NCBI GenBank assembly: GCA_017550335.1
Contig: JAFZPM010000032.1
Span: forward strand, 215,522-279,521
Direction: 5' to 3'
DNA: 64,000 bases
DNA from: Paludibacteraceae bacterium
Lineage (GTDB): Bacteria; Bacteroidota; Bacteroidia; Bacteroidales; Paludibacteraceae
The notes under the pieces are model-generated. The model was not told where the DNA came from, did not search any database, and was given only the letters and a program-made list of their open reading frames with translations. Position 1 is the stretch's first letter. Each line of letters starts with the position of its first letter. Below are positions 16,010 to 26,144 of the stretch, piece after piece. Both the position numbers and the translations under genes were made by a program.

Positions 16010-16993
16010 ATGACAGTCACATACGCAAACCCAGGTTATTTTTACCTACTGCTGCTTTTGATACCAATCGTGGCATGGTACATCTGGAAGAACGGCAAGA
16101 CCATTCCTAGCATACGGATATCAACCACATCCACATTCAACGGGATAAGGAATGGCTACAAAACATACCTGATGCACCTACCATTCATCTTCAGGATGTT
16201 AGCCATCATCGCCATCATATTCGCATTGGCCAGACCTCAGTCGTCCGACAACCTCTCCAACAAAAACGTGGAGGGTATCAACATCGTGATGGCACTGGAC
16301 ATCTCCGAGAGTATGCGGGCCGAGGACCTGAAACCGACGAGGTTGGACGCCGCCAAGAAAATCGGCGCGGACTTCATCATGAGCAGACCGAACGATAACA
16401 TCGGCCTGGTCGTCTTCGCAGGACAAAGCTTCACTCAAAGCCCACTCACCACGGACAAGGCAGCATTGGTCAACCTACTGAACAACGTGAGCGACGACAT
16501 GATGGAGGACAAGGGAACCGCCATCGGATTGGGTATCGCCAACGCGGTCAATAGAATCAAGGACGTGGATGCCCCTTCCAAAGTCATCATCCTACTGACG
16601 GACGGTTCCAACAACCGAGGGGAGATCGACCCGATGACAGCGGCGGACCTTGCCGCAACCTTCAAAATCAAGGTCTACACCATCGGCGTCGGAACCAATG
16701 CGCCACAAGCCCCTATCCGGATCAACGGACAAAGGTTGATGATGCCTGTGGATATCGACGAAAACACGTTGAAGGACATAGCGGAAAAAACAGGCGGAAG
16801 ATATTACAGGGCGACCAACAACGAGTCGCTGAAATCCATCTACGCGGAAATAGACAAGTTAGAAAAGACAAAAATACAAGTGACGGAATACTGCAAGAAG
16901 AGCGAGGAGTACCTGCCATGGGCAATCGCCGCACTGATCCTGCTCATCCTGGAGATCTTGCTCCGCAAAACAATTTTACGCCACTTACCATAA
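16010..16993 (+). CDS. batA: BatA, von Willebrand factor A domain membrane protein
   Basis: A 327-residue inner-membrane protein of the Bat aerotolerance system. Two N-terminal membrane helices (about 8-26 and 57-78) precede a VWA domain (about 88-275) with a MIDAS metal site (DISESM; the Thr-Asp pair in LLTDGSNNRG). One C-terminal helix (about 305-322) follows. BatA and BatB are thought to form a membrane complex with BatC and BatE; this comes from the family, not from this sequence. It is followed at 16 bp by batB. Confidence 0.9.
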   Translation: MTVTYANPGYFYLLLLLIPIVAWYIWKNGKTIPSIRISTTSTFNGIRNGYKTYLMHLPFIFRMLAIIAIIFALARPQSSDNLSNKNVEGINIVMALDISESMRAEDLKPTRLDAAKKIGADFIMSRPNDNIGLVVFAGQSFTQSPLTTDKAALVNLLNNVSDDMMEDKGTAIGLGIANAVNRIKDVDAPSKVIILLTDGSNNRGEIDPMTAADLAATFKIKVYTIGVGTNAPQAPIRINGQRLMMPVDIDENTLKDIAEKTGGRYYRATNNESLKSIYAEIDKLEKTKIQVTEYCKKSEEYLPWAIAALILLILEILLRKTILRHLP

Positions 16994-17009
16994 AAGAGGA
17001 GGAAGAGAG

Positions 17010-18032
17010 ATGTTCAAATTCGCAAACCCAGATATTCTATTGCTGCTGTGCATCGTGCCAGTCTTCATCTTAGGCTTTATCGTCACGAGGATACTGCGGA
17101 CAAAAAACATAAAGAAATTCGGAGACACCAGCCTGATCAAAAGCCTGATGCCGGGAGCATCCGGCGGGAGGGAAATCACCAAGTTCGCACTGATGATGCT
17201 CGCTTTAGTGGGCCTCATCATCTGCGCGGCACGTCCCCAGTTCGGCTCGAAACTACAGAACGTGAAGAAGAAGGGAGTCGAAGTGATGGTCGCATTGGAC
17301 ATCTCCAACTCCATGTTGGCGGAAGACATCAAGCCCAACAGACTGGAACGTTCCAAGAATATGCTATACCAAATCCTGGACGGCCTGAACAACGATAAAA
17401 TCGGTGTCGTGGTATTCGCGGGGACCGCCTTCACGCAACTCCCCATCACGACAGACTACCAATCGTCGAGGATGTTCATCTCCTCCATCTCCCCCAGACT
17501 GATCGACATGCAAGGAACAGCTATTGGGGGGGCATTGGATAAAGCCGCCTCCGCATTCTCAGAAGAGACAGAGAACGGCAAAGCAATCATCGTCATCACA
17601 GACGGTGAGAACCACGAGGACGATGCGGAAGCGGCAGCCAAGAAGGCCGCGGAGAAGGGCATACAAGTGAACGTGGTGGGAATCGGTTCGGTCAACGGAG
17701 CTCCCGTACCCATCGAGGGCACGAACGACTACATCCGCGACCAGGCGGGCAACTACATCAGCTCCGCCCTCAACGAAACCATGTGCATGAAGATAGCCCA
17801 GGCCGGCAACGGAATCTACGTGCGGGCGGATAACTCCAACAACGCACTGAAGGTCATCCAAGAGGAAATAGACAAGATCTCCAAACATGAAGTGGAGACG
17901 AAAGTATATTCCGAATACGAGGAACAATACCCGACCTTCGCTTGGCTCGCCCTGATCATACTCGTACTGGAGATTTTCATCATGGAAAAGAAAAACAAAC
18001 TATTCAGGAACTTCAAATTATTCAACAAATAA
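17010..18032 (+). CDS. batB: BatB, von Willebrand factor A domain membrane protein
   Basis: A 340-residue paralog of BatA with the same plan: two N-terminal helices (about 9-28 and 62-80), a VWA domain with DISNSM and VITDGENHEDD forming the metal site, and a C-terminal helix (FAWLALIILVLEIFIM). Two VWA paralogs in tandem are typical of bat operons. The next gene, batC, starts 12 bp downstream. Confidence 0.9.
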   Translation: MFKFANPDILLLLCIVPVFILGFIVTRILRTKNIKKFGDTSLIKSLMPGASGGREITKFALMMLALVGLIICAARPQFGSKLQNVKKKGVEVMVALDISNSMLAEDIKPNRLERSKNMLYQILDGLNNDKIGVVVFAGTAFTQLPITTDYQSSRMFISSISPRLIDMQGTAIGGALDKAASAFSEETENGKAIIVITDGENHEDDAEAAAKKAAEKGIQVNVVGIGSVNGAPVPIEGTNDYIRDQAGNYISSALNETMCMKIAQAGNGIYVRADNSNNALKVIQEEIDKISKHEVETKVYSEYEEQYPTFAWLALIILVLEIFIMEKKNKLFRNFKLFNK

Positions 18033-18044
18033 TTGTAACTAATT

Positions 18045-18938
18045 ATGGATAAGAAAACATACATAATAATCACCGGAGGCATTTTATTCATAATACTGAT
18101 ACTGATTATTTTCAACATAAGCAACTTGTCTAATTTTGCCATCATCCAGGATAAAGACATCCTCAACGAGGGAAATGAATTCTACGACAAAGGCCAGTAT
18201 GAGAACGCCTTGGGACGATACAACGCACTGCTGTCCCTGGATTCGCTCAGCTACGAGACGGAATACAACAAAGCGAACACGTATTGCAAAAAGAGAAGAT
18301 TCGATTTGGCGGACTCGACCTACCAAGTCGCCGCTCGCAAGTGTTTGACGGTAAACAAAAACCCGGACAATAAGGATGCGAAGGATTTCCTATCCATGGA
18401 CTTCCACAACAAGGGAAACGCTAACATGGTTCAGGTTCCCCCGATAGATACGATCATGAACGTGATCGAGAACCAGAACAAACTGAATAGTTTAAACAAC
18501 GCGGCGGCACAGCCTACCAACCAGTATCTTTACAACAATCTTCTGGAGACGCTGAAACTCGTCCAAGCAGCCATCTCCGACTATAAAAACTCCTTGAGGA
18601 ACGTATCCACCAATGACAGTACAAGGTACAACCTCGCCTATGCGCAGGACTACGAGAAGAAACTGCTAGACATACTGAAGGACATGACTCCACCTGACAA
18701 CCAAAGCCAGCAGAACCAAGACCAACAGAATCAGCAGAACCAAGACAACGACGACAAGGAGGACGAGCGGAGGGAGACCGACCAGAAGAACGGCGAGAAA
18801 GACCCGAATGCGGACCTCTCCTTAGAGAATGCGGAACAGATCCTGAAGGCGATGGAAAAGGACGAAGAGAACACGTTGAAGAAGGTCCGTCTGCAAAGGG
18901 ATAAGAGCCAACAGAGGAGAATCGAGAAGAACTGGTAA
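18045..18938 (+). CDS. batC: BatC, tetratricopeptide repeat protein
   Basis: A 297-residue protein anchored by an N-terminal helix (about 5-26). TPR-type repeats follow (EGNEFYDKGQYENALGRYNA, then YNKANTYCKKRRFDLADSTY). The C-terminal third is rich in Gln/Asn and charged residues (QNQDQQNQQNQDNDDKEDE) and ends with a basic helix (KKVRLQRDKSQQRRIEKNW). TPRs mediate protein contacts, presumably with BatA/B. A 144-bp gap with a hairpin and a promoter separates it from batD. Confidence 0.85.
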   Translation: MDKKTYIIITGGILFIILILIIFNISNLSNFAIIQDKDILNEGNEFYDKGQYENALGRYNALLSLDSLSYETEYNKANTYCKKRRFDLADSTYQVAARKCLTVNKNPDNKDAKDFLSMDFHNKGNANMVQVPPIDTIMNVIENQNKLNSLNNAAAQPTNQYLYNNLLETLKLVQAAISDYKNSLRNVSTNDSTRYNLAYAQDYEKKLLDILKDMTPPDNQSQQNQDQQNQQNQDNDDKEDERRETDQKNGEKDPNADLSLENAEQILKAMEKDEENTLKKVRLQRDKSQQRRIEKNW

Positions 18939-18968
18939 TCCGTCCCGACATCATACAAGAAAGAGTGG

Positions 18969-18991
18969 GCACCTGCATACAAAACAGGTGC
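18969..18991 (+). other. Perfect 7-bp hairpin between batC and batD
   Basis: GCACCTG (18969-18975) pairs with CAGGTGC (18985-18991). It is not followed by a T run, so it is more likely an mRNA-end or processing structure than a classic terminator. Confidence 0.45.
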
Positions 18992-19031
18992 AAAACCTAG
19001 GATCAAGGGTTGGATTGACGATAAAAAAACA

Positions 19032-19061
19032 TTGAGAATAAGCGGTAATTTAGTACCTTTG
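19032..19061 (+). promoter_or_regulatory. Internal promoter ahead of batD
   Basis: TTG (19032-19034), 19 nt, then TACCTTTG (19054-19061) match the Bacteroidetes promoter pattern, about 22 bp before the batD ATG. It would let batD and batE be expressed apart from the upstream genes. Confidence 0.7.
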
Positions 19062-19082
19062 TGGGTGCAAACAAAATAGGAT

Positions 19083-20915
19083 ATGAAAAATAGAATATTG
19101 ATAACACTACTGCTCCTAATAGGAGGCATCAACATGCTGAGGGCCAACAACGACAACGTGTCTTTCACGCTCAGAGCACCGTCGGTAGTGGAAATGAACC
19201 AACAATTCAGGATTGAATACACCATCACCAACGCATCTCCCCAGATTTCGGAGCCAGACCTGCATGATTTCGCCGTTTTGGCGGGGCCTTCCCAATCACA
19301 GTCCAGCTCGGTCTACATGACCAACGGCAACTACACCAGACAGACATCCATGTCCATCTCCTACATACTCACGCCGAGAAAAGAGGGAACATTCACCATC
19401 TCCCCTTCCAGCTTCAAACACAACGGGGAGACCATCATGTCCAACGCTGTCACCATCAAGGTAGTACCGGCAGGACAGAACTCGGCGCAACAAGGAAACG
19501 GACAAGGCAACCAAGGCGGACAAGCCTCCAGCGCCACAACCGCAGGCAACGACGTCTTCATCCGGACGACCTTCTCCAAGAAGACCGTGTACGAGCAAGA
19601 GGAACTCGTGGCGACCATCACCCTCTACCACAGGGGGAACGTCCTCGAAATAGAAGAGGCAAAAATGCCTGAATACAAAGGCTTCATCAGCAAAGACATC
19701 CAACTGAAAAGGGAAGAACAACCCGGAACGGACGTCGTGAACGGGGTGAAATACCAGACATACAAACTGAAACAGACTATACTCTACCCTCAGAAGAGCG
19801 GTCCGATCGAGATAGAGAAGGGACAACTCACAGCCATCCTGCAAGTACCGACAGGTGGTCAAAGAAGAGGATTCTGGGGCTTCGACGACATCTTCAACAC
19901 CATGAAGAGAGTCAGGAAGATAATTCCTATCGAGGGAACGAAAATAGAGGTCAAAGCACTGCCGTCAGAGGGCAAACCAGCCGACTTCAACAACGCGGTG
20001 GGCTCCTTCAAGATGGAGAGCGACATCAGCAGCACAGAGGTCAAAGCCTACGAGCCTATCACCATCAAGGTGAAAATATCCGGTAACGGTAACATCAAGT
20101 ACGTGAAAAGCCCGACATTCGAGTTTCCTTCCGACTTCGACACCTACCCGCCGAAAGAGAACCAGAAGATCAACGGCAACTCAGGCACGAGGGAGATCGA
20201 CTACCTCGTCATCCCTCGCCACGCAGGCACATTCGAGATCCCTGCCGCCACCTTCTCCTACTTCGATCTGAACACGAAACGCTACAACACGCTGAAAACA
20301 AAGTCGTTCACCCTGAACGTGGAGAAAGGCGACAACAACACGGACAACAGCCAAGTGATCTCCAACTACACGAACAAGGAGAACGTCAAGTACCTCGGCA
20401 CGGACCTCCGCTACATCAATGTGACGAATACAACCGTGGAGAAGAGCAAGGGGAACCTGTTCGGAACGCTCGGCTTCTGGCTGTGGTACATCATTCCGCT
20501 CCTGCTGTTCATCACACTGGCGGTGCTCTACAGAAAGCAAATCAAGGAGAACGCTAACATCGCATTGGTAAAGAACAAGAGGGCGAACAAGCAGGCGAAG
20601 AAACGTCTGAAACAAGCCGACACCTACCTGAAGAGCGGTGAGAGCGAAGCCTTCTACGAGGAGGTGATGAAAGCTCTCTGGGGCTACATCGGAGACAAGC
20701 TAAACATCCCGACCTCCCAGCTCAACAAAGAGACCATCGAACAGGAGTTGGAGAGCCGCAACGTAAACGAAGAGACCATCCACTCATTCATGGATATCCT
20801 CAGCACATGCGAGTTCGCCCGATTCGCCAAATCAGATAGCCAACACTCGATGGACGAACTATACAACCAGGCGGCGGACGTGATAGGTAAATTGGAAGAA
20901 CAAGTAAGAAAGTAG
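19083..20915 (+). CDS. batD: BatD, large membrane-anchored protein
   Basis: A 610-residue protein. After a signal peptide (about 1-20) come beta-sandwich BatD domains in the periplasm, with family strands such as FSKKTVYEQEELVATITLYH and YLVIPRHAGTFEIPAATFSY, and a Gln/Gly-rich linker near residues 140-155. A membrane helix (about 462-482, LWYIIPLLLFITLAVLY) leads to a helical cytoplasmic tail (about 490-610) resembling the tail of the 14991-15995 protein. It has its own promoter at 19032-19061 and is followed by batE after 3 bp. Confidence 0.9.
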   Translation: MKNRILITLLLLIGGINMLRANNDNVSFTLRAPSVVEMNQQFRIEYTITNASPQISEPDLHDFAVLAGPSQSQSSSVYMTNGNYTRQTSMSISYILTPRKEGTFTISPSSFKHNGETIMSNAVTIKVVPAGQNSAQQGNGQGNQGGQASSATTAGNDVFIRTTFSKKTVYEQEELVATITLYHRGNVLEIEEAKMPEYKGFISKDIQLKREEQPGTDVVNGVKYQTYKLKQTILYPQKSGPIEIEKGQLTAILQVPTGGQRRGFWGFDDIFNTMKRVRKIIPIEGTKIEVKALPSEGKPADFNNAVGSFKMESDISSTEVKAYEPITIKVKISGNGNIKYVKSPTFEFPSDFDTYPPKENQKINGNSGTREIDYLVIPRHAGTFEIPAATFSYFDLNTKRYNTLKTKSFTLNVEKGDNNTDNSQVISNYTNKENVKYLGTDLRYINVTNTTVEKSKGNLFGTLGFWLWYIIPLLLFITLAVLYRKQIKENANIALVKNKRANKQAKKRLKQADTYLKSGESEAFYEEVMKALWGYIGDKLNIPTSQLNKETIEQELESRNVNEETIHSFMDILSTCEFARFAKSDSQHSMDELYNQAADVIGKLEEQVRK

Positions 20916-20918
20916 AAT

Positions 20919-21671
20919 ATGAAAAGAATTATTATATTACTCACATTGGCTTTGCTCTCCGTCAGCGCATTCGCTGTGGACTCCAACACCATGAAGCAAG
21001 CCAACGAAGCCTATAAGGCGGAAAAATATGCATTGGCGGACAGCCTTTACACCGAAGTGATGAAGAAAGAGGGCACTTCGTACGCTTTATACTACAATCT
21101 GGGGAACGCGAAATACAAACAGGGTGAAATCGCCTACGCCATCCTCTACTACGAGAAGGCGCTCAAGATCAAACCGGACTACGAGGACGCGAAGTACAAC
21201 CTCGAAATGGCTAGAAGCCAAACCGTGGACAAGATAGAGACCATGGAGAGGTTCGTCCTCTCGGAATGGAACCAGTCCATCCAAAACGGCACATCCTCCA
21301 ACGGTTGGGCGAAATGGAGCATCTTCGCCTTCATCCTGACATTGATACTCGTCGGACTATATATCTTCTCGACCAAAGTATTGGTGAAGAAGATCGCCTT
21401 CTTCTCCGCCATCGTGACCTTGGTGTTTTCCATCATCTCATTCAGCTACGCTAAAGCGCAAAACAATGCGATGACGAAGAACGAGAGCGCCATCATCATC
21501 GCCCCTACCGTCACCGGGAAAAGCACACCGGACGAGTCTGGAACCGACCTCTTCGTGCTGCACGAAGGGACAAAGGTTCGGATCAAGAACAAAATCGGCG
21601 ATTGGTTTGAGATCCAAATGGATGACGGGAATACGGGCTGGATCTCCTCCAAGAAATTGGAAATCATATAA
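20919..21671 (+). CDS. batE: BatE, TPR and SH3-like domain protein
   Basis: A 250-residue membrane protein. A signal peptide (1-19) is followed by TPRs (NEAYKAEKYALADSLYTEV; YYNLGNAKYKQGEIAYAILY), two membrane helices (about 125-145 and 152-172), and a bacterial SH3-like domain at the end (about 190-250, VLHEGTKVRIKNKIGDW, GWISSKKLEII). It closes the bat cluster. The start is 3 bp after the batD stop, so the two are probably translationally coupled. Confidence 0.88.
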   Translation: MKRIIILLTLALLSVSAFAVDSNTMKQANEAYKAEKYALADSLYTEVMKKEGTSYALYYNLGNAKYKQGEIAYAILYYEKALKIKPDYEDAKYNLEMARSQTVDKIETMERFVLSEWNQSIQNGTSSNGWAKWSIFAFILTLILVGLYIFSTKVLVKKIAFFSAIVTLVFSIISFSYAKAQNNAMTKNESAIIIAPTVTGKSTPDESGTDLFVLHEGTKVRIKNKIGDWFEIQMDDGNTGWISSKKLEII

Positions 21672-21730
21672 TTGACCGCCCAACAAGGCAAACAACAGGC
21701 GTTGGGGTATTCAACCATCCGACGCTCCCC

Positions 21731-21761
21731 AAGGGAAGAGACACAACGAAACGCTTCCCTT
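21731..21761 (+). terminator. Weak terminator-like hairpin after batE
   Basis: AAGGGAAG (21731-21738) pairs with CTTCCCTT (21754-21761), followed by TCGGTTCTT, only moderately T-rich. It may reduce read-through from the bat operon into parE. Confidence 0.4.
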
Positions 21762-21791
21762 TCGGTTCTTATGAATAAATGAATTATCGTT

Positions 21792-23684
21792 ATGGCAGAA
21801 TTGGATTTCAACGAGACGCAAGCGGCTATCGCAAACTACACCGACGACGACATCAAGCACCTGGAAGGTCTTGAGCACGTCAGGCTCCGCCCAGGTATGT
21901 ACATCGGAAAACTGGGTGACGGTTCCCACTACGACGACGGAATCTACGTGCTGCTGAAAGAGGTACTGGACAACAGTATCGACGAGTTCAGGATGGGTGT
22001 CGGCAAACAGATTGAAATCACCCTGCAGGACGGTGCAGTAACCGTTCGTGACTATGGACGAGGCATTCCGTTAGGCAAGATCGTGGAAGCGGTCTCCATC
22101 ATGAACACAGGTGCCAAATACGACAATAAATCATTCAAGAAATCCGTCGGACTGAACGGTGTGGGTACCAAAGCGGTCAACGCCCTCTCGGAGACATTCC
22201 GTGTGCAGAGCTTCCGTGAAGGGAAGACCCGAATCGCGGAATTCAGCCGTGGCGTACTCGTCAGCGACACAGATATCATAGACGGAGAGGGTGAGAACGG
22301 TACCATCACCTACTTCAAACCGGACAACGACCCGAAGATATTCGGCAATTACAAATACAAAGAGGAGTTCGTGGAGACCATGCTCCGCAACTATACTTAC
22401 CTGAACACGGGTCTGACCATGATCTTCAACGGTCAGAAGTTCACGTCAAGACATGGATTGCTGGACTTGCTCAACGCCAACTTGGTGGAGAACCCCCTCT
22501 ACCCTATCATACACTTCAAGGGAGAGGACATCGAAATAGCCTTCACCCACTGCATGCAGTACGGAGAGGATTACTACTCCTTCGTCAACGGACAGCATAC
22601 CACCCAGGGCGGTACGCACCAATCCGCCTTCCGTGAGGCGATCGGCAAGACCATCAAGGAGTTCTACAACAAGAACATGGAGTTGCCCGACATCCGCGCA
22701 GGTCTGGTGGCCGCGATCTCCATCAGCGTGGAGGAACCGGTCTTCGAGAGCCAAACAAAGACGAAACTGGGCTCACGCGACATGAACCCTACGGATGGCG
22801 TATCCATCAATAAGTTCGTCAACGACTTCGTCAAGGAGCAACTCGACAACTATCTGCACAAGAACCAAGACACGGCGGATATCCTGCTGAAAAAGATACA
22901 AGACGCTGAGAAAGAGCGCAAAGCGATCGCCGGCATCACCAAAGCCGCCCGCGAACGTGTGAAGAAAGTGAGCCTCTGCAACCGCAAACTACGCGACTGC
23001 CGAATCCACTACAACGACACCAAAGGCACCGACCAGGAGAAGACCAGCATCTTCATCACCGAGGGAGACTCCGCGAGCGGTTCCATCACGAAGAGCCGCG
23101 ACGCAAACCTCCAAGCCGTATTCTCCCTGCGTGGAAAGCCTGAAAACAGTTACGGGAAGAAACGCACCCTCGTCTACGAGAACGAGGAACTGAACCTTCT
23201 CCAAGCCGCCCTGAACATCGAAGACGGCATGGAAGGGCTCCGCTACAACAAGGTGATCATCGCCACCGATGCCGATGTCGACGGAATGCACATCCGTCTG
23301 CTGCTACTCACCTTCTTCCTGCAGTTCTTCCCAGACCTCGTGCGCAACGGACACGTCTACATTCTGGAGACCCCTCTGTTCCGCGTCAGGGACAAGAAAC
23401 AAACCTTCTACTGCTACTCGGACGAGGAGAGGCTCAACGCCATCAAGACGCTCGAGAAGTCCGGCTCGAAGGTGGAGATCACCCGATTCAAAGGTTTGGG
23501 AGAGATCTCACCGGACGAGTTCAAGGGGTTCATCGGCGACAATATCAGGCTCGACCAAGTCTCCATGAGGAAAGACGACGACCTCAGCAACATGCTGGAG
23601 TTCTACATGGGTAACAACACCCAGCAACGCCAGGACTTCATCATCGAGAACCTGGTGATCGAGGAGGACGCACCAAACGAATAA
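21792..23684 (+). CDS. parE: DNA topoisomerase IV subunit B (ParE)
   Basis: The ATPase and TOPRIM subunit of the type IIA topoisomerase that unlinks daughter chromosomes. The GHKL ATPase motifs are clear: [10 protein letters not shown] (ATP-binding Asn/Asp), DYGRGIP, and [14 protein letters not shown]. The transducer domain follows, then the TOPRIM domain with TEGDSASGS and [10 protein letters not shown]. At 630 residues it lacks the long insert of many GyrB proteins. The ERYGMYIG-equivalent segment reads [11 protein letters not shown]. The call as ParE rather than GyrB rests on length and Bacteroidetes-like sequence, so GyrB is possible but less likely. parC is not adjacent. rpiB follows 27 bp downstream. 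Confidence 0.85.
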   Translation: MAELDFNETQAAIANYTDDDIKHLEGLEHVRLRPGMYIGKLGDGSHYDDGIYVLLKEVLDNSIDEFRMGVGKQIEITLQDGAVTVRDYGRGIPLGKIVEAVSIMNTGAKYDNKSFKKSVGLNGVGTKAVNALSETFRVQSFREGKTRIAEFSRGVLVSDTDIIDGEGENGTITYFKPDNDPKIFGNYKYKEEFVETMLRNYTYLNTGLTMIFNGQKFTSRHGLLDLLNANLVENPLYPIIHFKGEDIEIAFTHCMQYGEDYYSFVNGQHTTQGGTHQSAFREAIGKTIKEFYNKNMELPDIRAGLVAAISISVEEPVFESQTKTKLGSRDMNPTDGVSINKFVNDFVKEQLDNYLHKNQDTADILLKKIQDAEKERKAIAGITKAARERVKKVSLCNRKLRDCRIHYNDTKGTDQEKTSIFITEGDSASGSITKSRDANLQAVFSLRGKPENSYGKKRTLVYENEELNLLQAALNIEDGMEGLRYNKVIIATDADVDGMHIRLLLLTFFLQFFPDLVRNGHVYILETPLFRVRDKKQTFYCYSDEERLNAIKTLEKSGSKVEITRFKGLGEISPDEFKGFIGDNIRLDQVSMRKDDDLSNMLEFYMGNNTQQRQDFIIENLVIEEDAPNE

Positions 23685-23711
23685 AACTGAGAAAATATAA
23701 TATCAATTACA

Positions 23712-24161
23712 ATGAAGGATTTAAAAGACATGGTGGTGGGCATCTGCAACGACCACGCAGGCGTAGAGGTGAAGAACTACATCATCGAGCAATTAGGAGA
23801 CCAAGTACAAGCGTTCATGAACTTCGGAACCAATACGACCGACAGCTGTGACTACCCAGACTACGCACATCCCATGGCAGAAGCGATAGAAAACGGGCAA
23901 TGCGACATGGGTATCGCCATCTGCGGAACAGGCAACGGTATCTCCATGACCTGCAACAAGCACCAAGGCATACGCGCCGCCCTCTCTTGGGAAGTGGAAA
24001 TCGCCAAATTGGGCCGCCAGCACAACAACGCCAACGTGGTAGGTATTCCTGCCCGCTTCATCACCAAGGAGAAGGCGTTGGAGATCGTGAAGGCTTTCCT
24101 CACCACCGATTTCGAAGGAGGCAGACACGAACGCAGGGTCGCTAAGATAGCTGTGAAATAA
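23712..24161 (+). CDS. rpiB: Ribose-5-phosphate isomerase B
   Basis: A 149-residue enzyme interconverting ribose 5-phosphate and ribulose 5-phosphate in the pentose phosphate pathway. The first strand VVGICNDHAGVEVKNYI carries the conserved Asp-His, PDYAHPMAEAI follows, and the catalytic Cys lies in AICGTGNGISM, where GTGNG replaces the usual GTGIG. RAALSWEVEIAKLGRQHNNANV supplies the phosphate-binding Arg and His. It probably forms an operon with parE and with the lipoprotein gene 14 bp downstream. Confidence 0.9.
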   Translation: MKDLKDMVVGICNDHAGVEVKNYIIEQLGDQVQAFMNFGTNTTDSCDYPDYAHPMAEAIENGQCDMGIAICGTGNGISMTCNKHQGIRAALSWEVEIAKLGRQHNNANVVGIPARFITKEKALEIVKAFLTTDFEGGRHERRVAKIAVK

Positions 24162-24175
24162 GCCGTCACCTAAGC

Positions 24176-24937
24176 ATGAAGCATAGGGTTATATTCCTTC
24201 AACTCTTATCGTTCCTTATCCTCTCAATCGGGTGTTCCGACACGCAAAATCATACGGGGAACAGAAGCGAAGATTGGTCCGATTCTCTCTACTCACAAGA
24301 TTCAGAGGAAGAGTTTCAAGAGCCGTTTCCCTATAGTTGCCCCACGGGAGACATTAACAATGATGGAATAAAAGACTCCATATGCCATATGCTTGGCAAT
24401 GGCAAACACGCCATCTCCTTTTTCTTGGGGAAGGGAGATGGTCAATACACGCCAATAAAGGAAGTGGAAATCTCAAAGCAACTCATGTGGGATGAGTTGG
24501 CAGCCTCAATCACTGGTGATACAGTGGATTTCAGAGGGTACGGAATTCATTATTACTTCAAATACAGAGACAACGACTTCTATCTCTGCGGCTACGGATC
24601 CTTCACAACAGGAGAGAGTAGCTATCAACTCGATTTGGAAAAAAATGAGCTAACATTGTTTGTGGAATATATCCATGGATTAAAAAAAGACACAACGGTC
24701 AAATGTACATTTGAAATCCCACCACATAAAAAACCACCTCATCCCATATCCATAGAAGAATGTTTCAAAAGTAAATATGTGAATAATATAATTGGCTACG
24801 ACAATGATTCCATAAATGCGAAGATAGACTCACTCGTTCCAATTATCAATGCCGAATCGCATAAGGACAATGAGGATGAAGAAGAGAATGAGGATGTGGA
24901 AGAACAAGGGGATGAGGATGAGGATGAGCAAGAATGA
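24176..24937 (+). CDS. Acidic lipoprotein of unknown function
   Basis: A 253-residue lipoprotein. The signal peptide ends at a lipobox-like LSIGCSD (Cys 20). The segment TGDINNDGIKDSI (about residues 58-70) resembles the Ca-binding DxNxDGxxD loop of FG-GAP and dockerin-like repeats. The tail (about 225-253) is almost entirely Glu, Asp and Asn. Base composition is more AT-rich than in its neighbours, which hints at lower expression or recent gain. It lies 14 bp behind rpiB. I do not recognise a function. Confidence 0.6.
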   Translation: MKHRVIFLQLLSFLILSIGCSDTQNHTGNRSEDWSDSLYSQDSEEEFQEPFPYSCPTGDINNDGIKDSICHMLGNGKHAISFFLGKGDGQYTPIKEVEISKQLMWDELAASITGDTVDFRGYGIHYYFKYRDNDFYLCGYGSFTTGESSYQLDLEKNELTLFVEYIHGLKKDTTVKCTFEIPPHKKPPHPISIEECFKSKYVNNIIGYDNDSINAKIDSLVPIINAESHKDNEDEEENEDVEEQGDEDEDEQE

Positions 24938-24978
24938 ATCCCCCCATCAAACTATTCAAAATCACCCCTTAACTCTTA

Positions 24979-25020
24979 ATTGACTACGTCGAACTGACGT
25001 TTCATAATTCATAATTCTTA
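24979..25020. repeat. Dispersed repeat copy, intergenic
   Basis: ATTGACTACGTCGAACTGAC and the following CGTTTCATAATTC form a reverse-orientation copy of the repeat also found at 10115, 61442 and 61901. It lies between convergent genes, next to AT-rich words (TTCATAATTC) that are repeated. Confidence 0.7.
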
Positions 25021-25028
25021 ATTCATAA

Positions 25029-26081
25029 TTACCTGATTCCCCTTTTATTCAAGGCCTTCCGATACTTACTAGCGTTCGTCTGGTGCGCCTCATAAGTGGC
25101 GGCGAAGTTATGGTAGCCGGAGAAGTCCTCCTTGGCACACATGTAGATATAATCATGGTTCTCGAAATTGAGCACCGCGTCGATCGCCTCGATGGAAGGG
25201 ATACGGATCGGTCCCGGAGGCAAGCCCGCATACTTGTAGGTGTTGTAAGGCGAGTCATATTCCAGATGGCCCTTGTAGATACGTTTCAGGGAGAAATTCT
25301 GCAAAGCGAACTTCACCGTAGGATCCGCCTGCAAAGGAATGCCCCGATGGTAACGGTTCAGGTACAAACCAGCCACACGAGGCTTCTCGTCCGCCTTACG
25401 GGTCTCCTCGTCGACGATAGAGGCGAGCGTGCTCACCTGCTGTTGGTTCAGGCCCACCTCCGCCAATTTATCCAGGCGTTCGTTCGTCCAGAACTTATCA
25501 TACTCCTTCTTCATGCGGTGGATAAGATCCTCCGGGGAGATGTCCCAATAAACCTCATACGTGTTAGGGATGAACAAGGAAACCACATTCTCAGGGTTCG
25601 TACCATACTTGGCGCAAACGTTCTCGTCGCACAAAGCCGTGAGCATATCACTCTGCGACATGCGGAGATTCTTGGTAATCTTCTCCGCCAAATCTTTCTT
25701 CGTACGTATGTTATTGAAGGTCAAGCGCACAGGAGACTGTTGTCCATACATAAGCTTATGGACGAACGTGAGGGAGTTCTCACCCTCCACCAGTTCATAT
25801 CGTCCCGAAATCACATTACCCGGATAATTCAACAATCTGGAGACAAAGCGGAAAGCCAGTTCAGACCGTAATGCGTTCATGCTTTTCAACGAATCCAGCA
25901 CGTCATTATAGGTGGCGTTCTCATAGACCAGCAAATGCTTCGAGTCCCCATTCACCCGCACATTAGGAGAGAAAAGGGAGTAGAGGGAAAAACCTCCCAC
26001 CACCAAAGCCACGACAACAATCGCAGCGCAAACGACACGTTTGGTTCCCTTATGATTCTTTTTGGATGATTTCTTTTTCAT
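25029..26081 (-). CDS. mltG: Endolytic murein transglycosylase MltG
   Basis: A 350-residue inner-membrane enzyme that cuts nascent glycan strands and so sets peptidoglycan chain length. A basic N-terminus (KKKSSKKNHKGTKR) is followed by one membrane helix (about 17-37), a LysM-like region, and the YceG domain. The catalytic Glu is in STLASIVDEETRKADEK, and the family motif YLNRYHRGIPLQADPTV and the end segment YAGLPPGPIRIPS are present. The gene is on the minus strand just after tRNA-Ser. No clear -7 box was found before it, and it may be expressed with the tRNA. Confidence 0.92.
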   Translation of the reverse strand: MKKKSSKKNHKGTKRVVCAAIVVVALVVGGFSLYSLFSPNVRVNGDSKHLLVYENATYNDVLDSLKSMNALRSELAFRFVSRLLNYPGNVISGRYELVEGENSLTFVHKLMYGQQSPVRLTFNNIRTKKDLAEKITKNLRMSQSDMLTALCDENVCAKYGTNPENVVSLFIPNTYEVYWDISPEDLIHRMKKEYDKFWTNERLDKLAEVGLNQQQVSTLASIVDEETRKADEKPRVAGLYLNRYHRGIPLQADPTVKFALQNFSLKRIYKGHLEYDSPYNTYKYAGLPPGPIRIPSIEAIDAVLNFENHDYIYMCAKEDFSGYHNFAATYEAHQTNASKYRKALNKRGIR

Positions 26082-26144
26082 GGCACCACATCACTATAAA
26101 AAAAAAGTTAGCTCGTAAACGAACTAACATGAATAATGCAAAAG

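Noticed and set aside
13073..21671. moxR/VWA cluster as a novel defence or toxin system
   Set aside because: Gene order and content match the known Bacteroides aerotolerance (bat) cluster.
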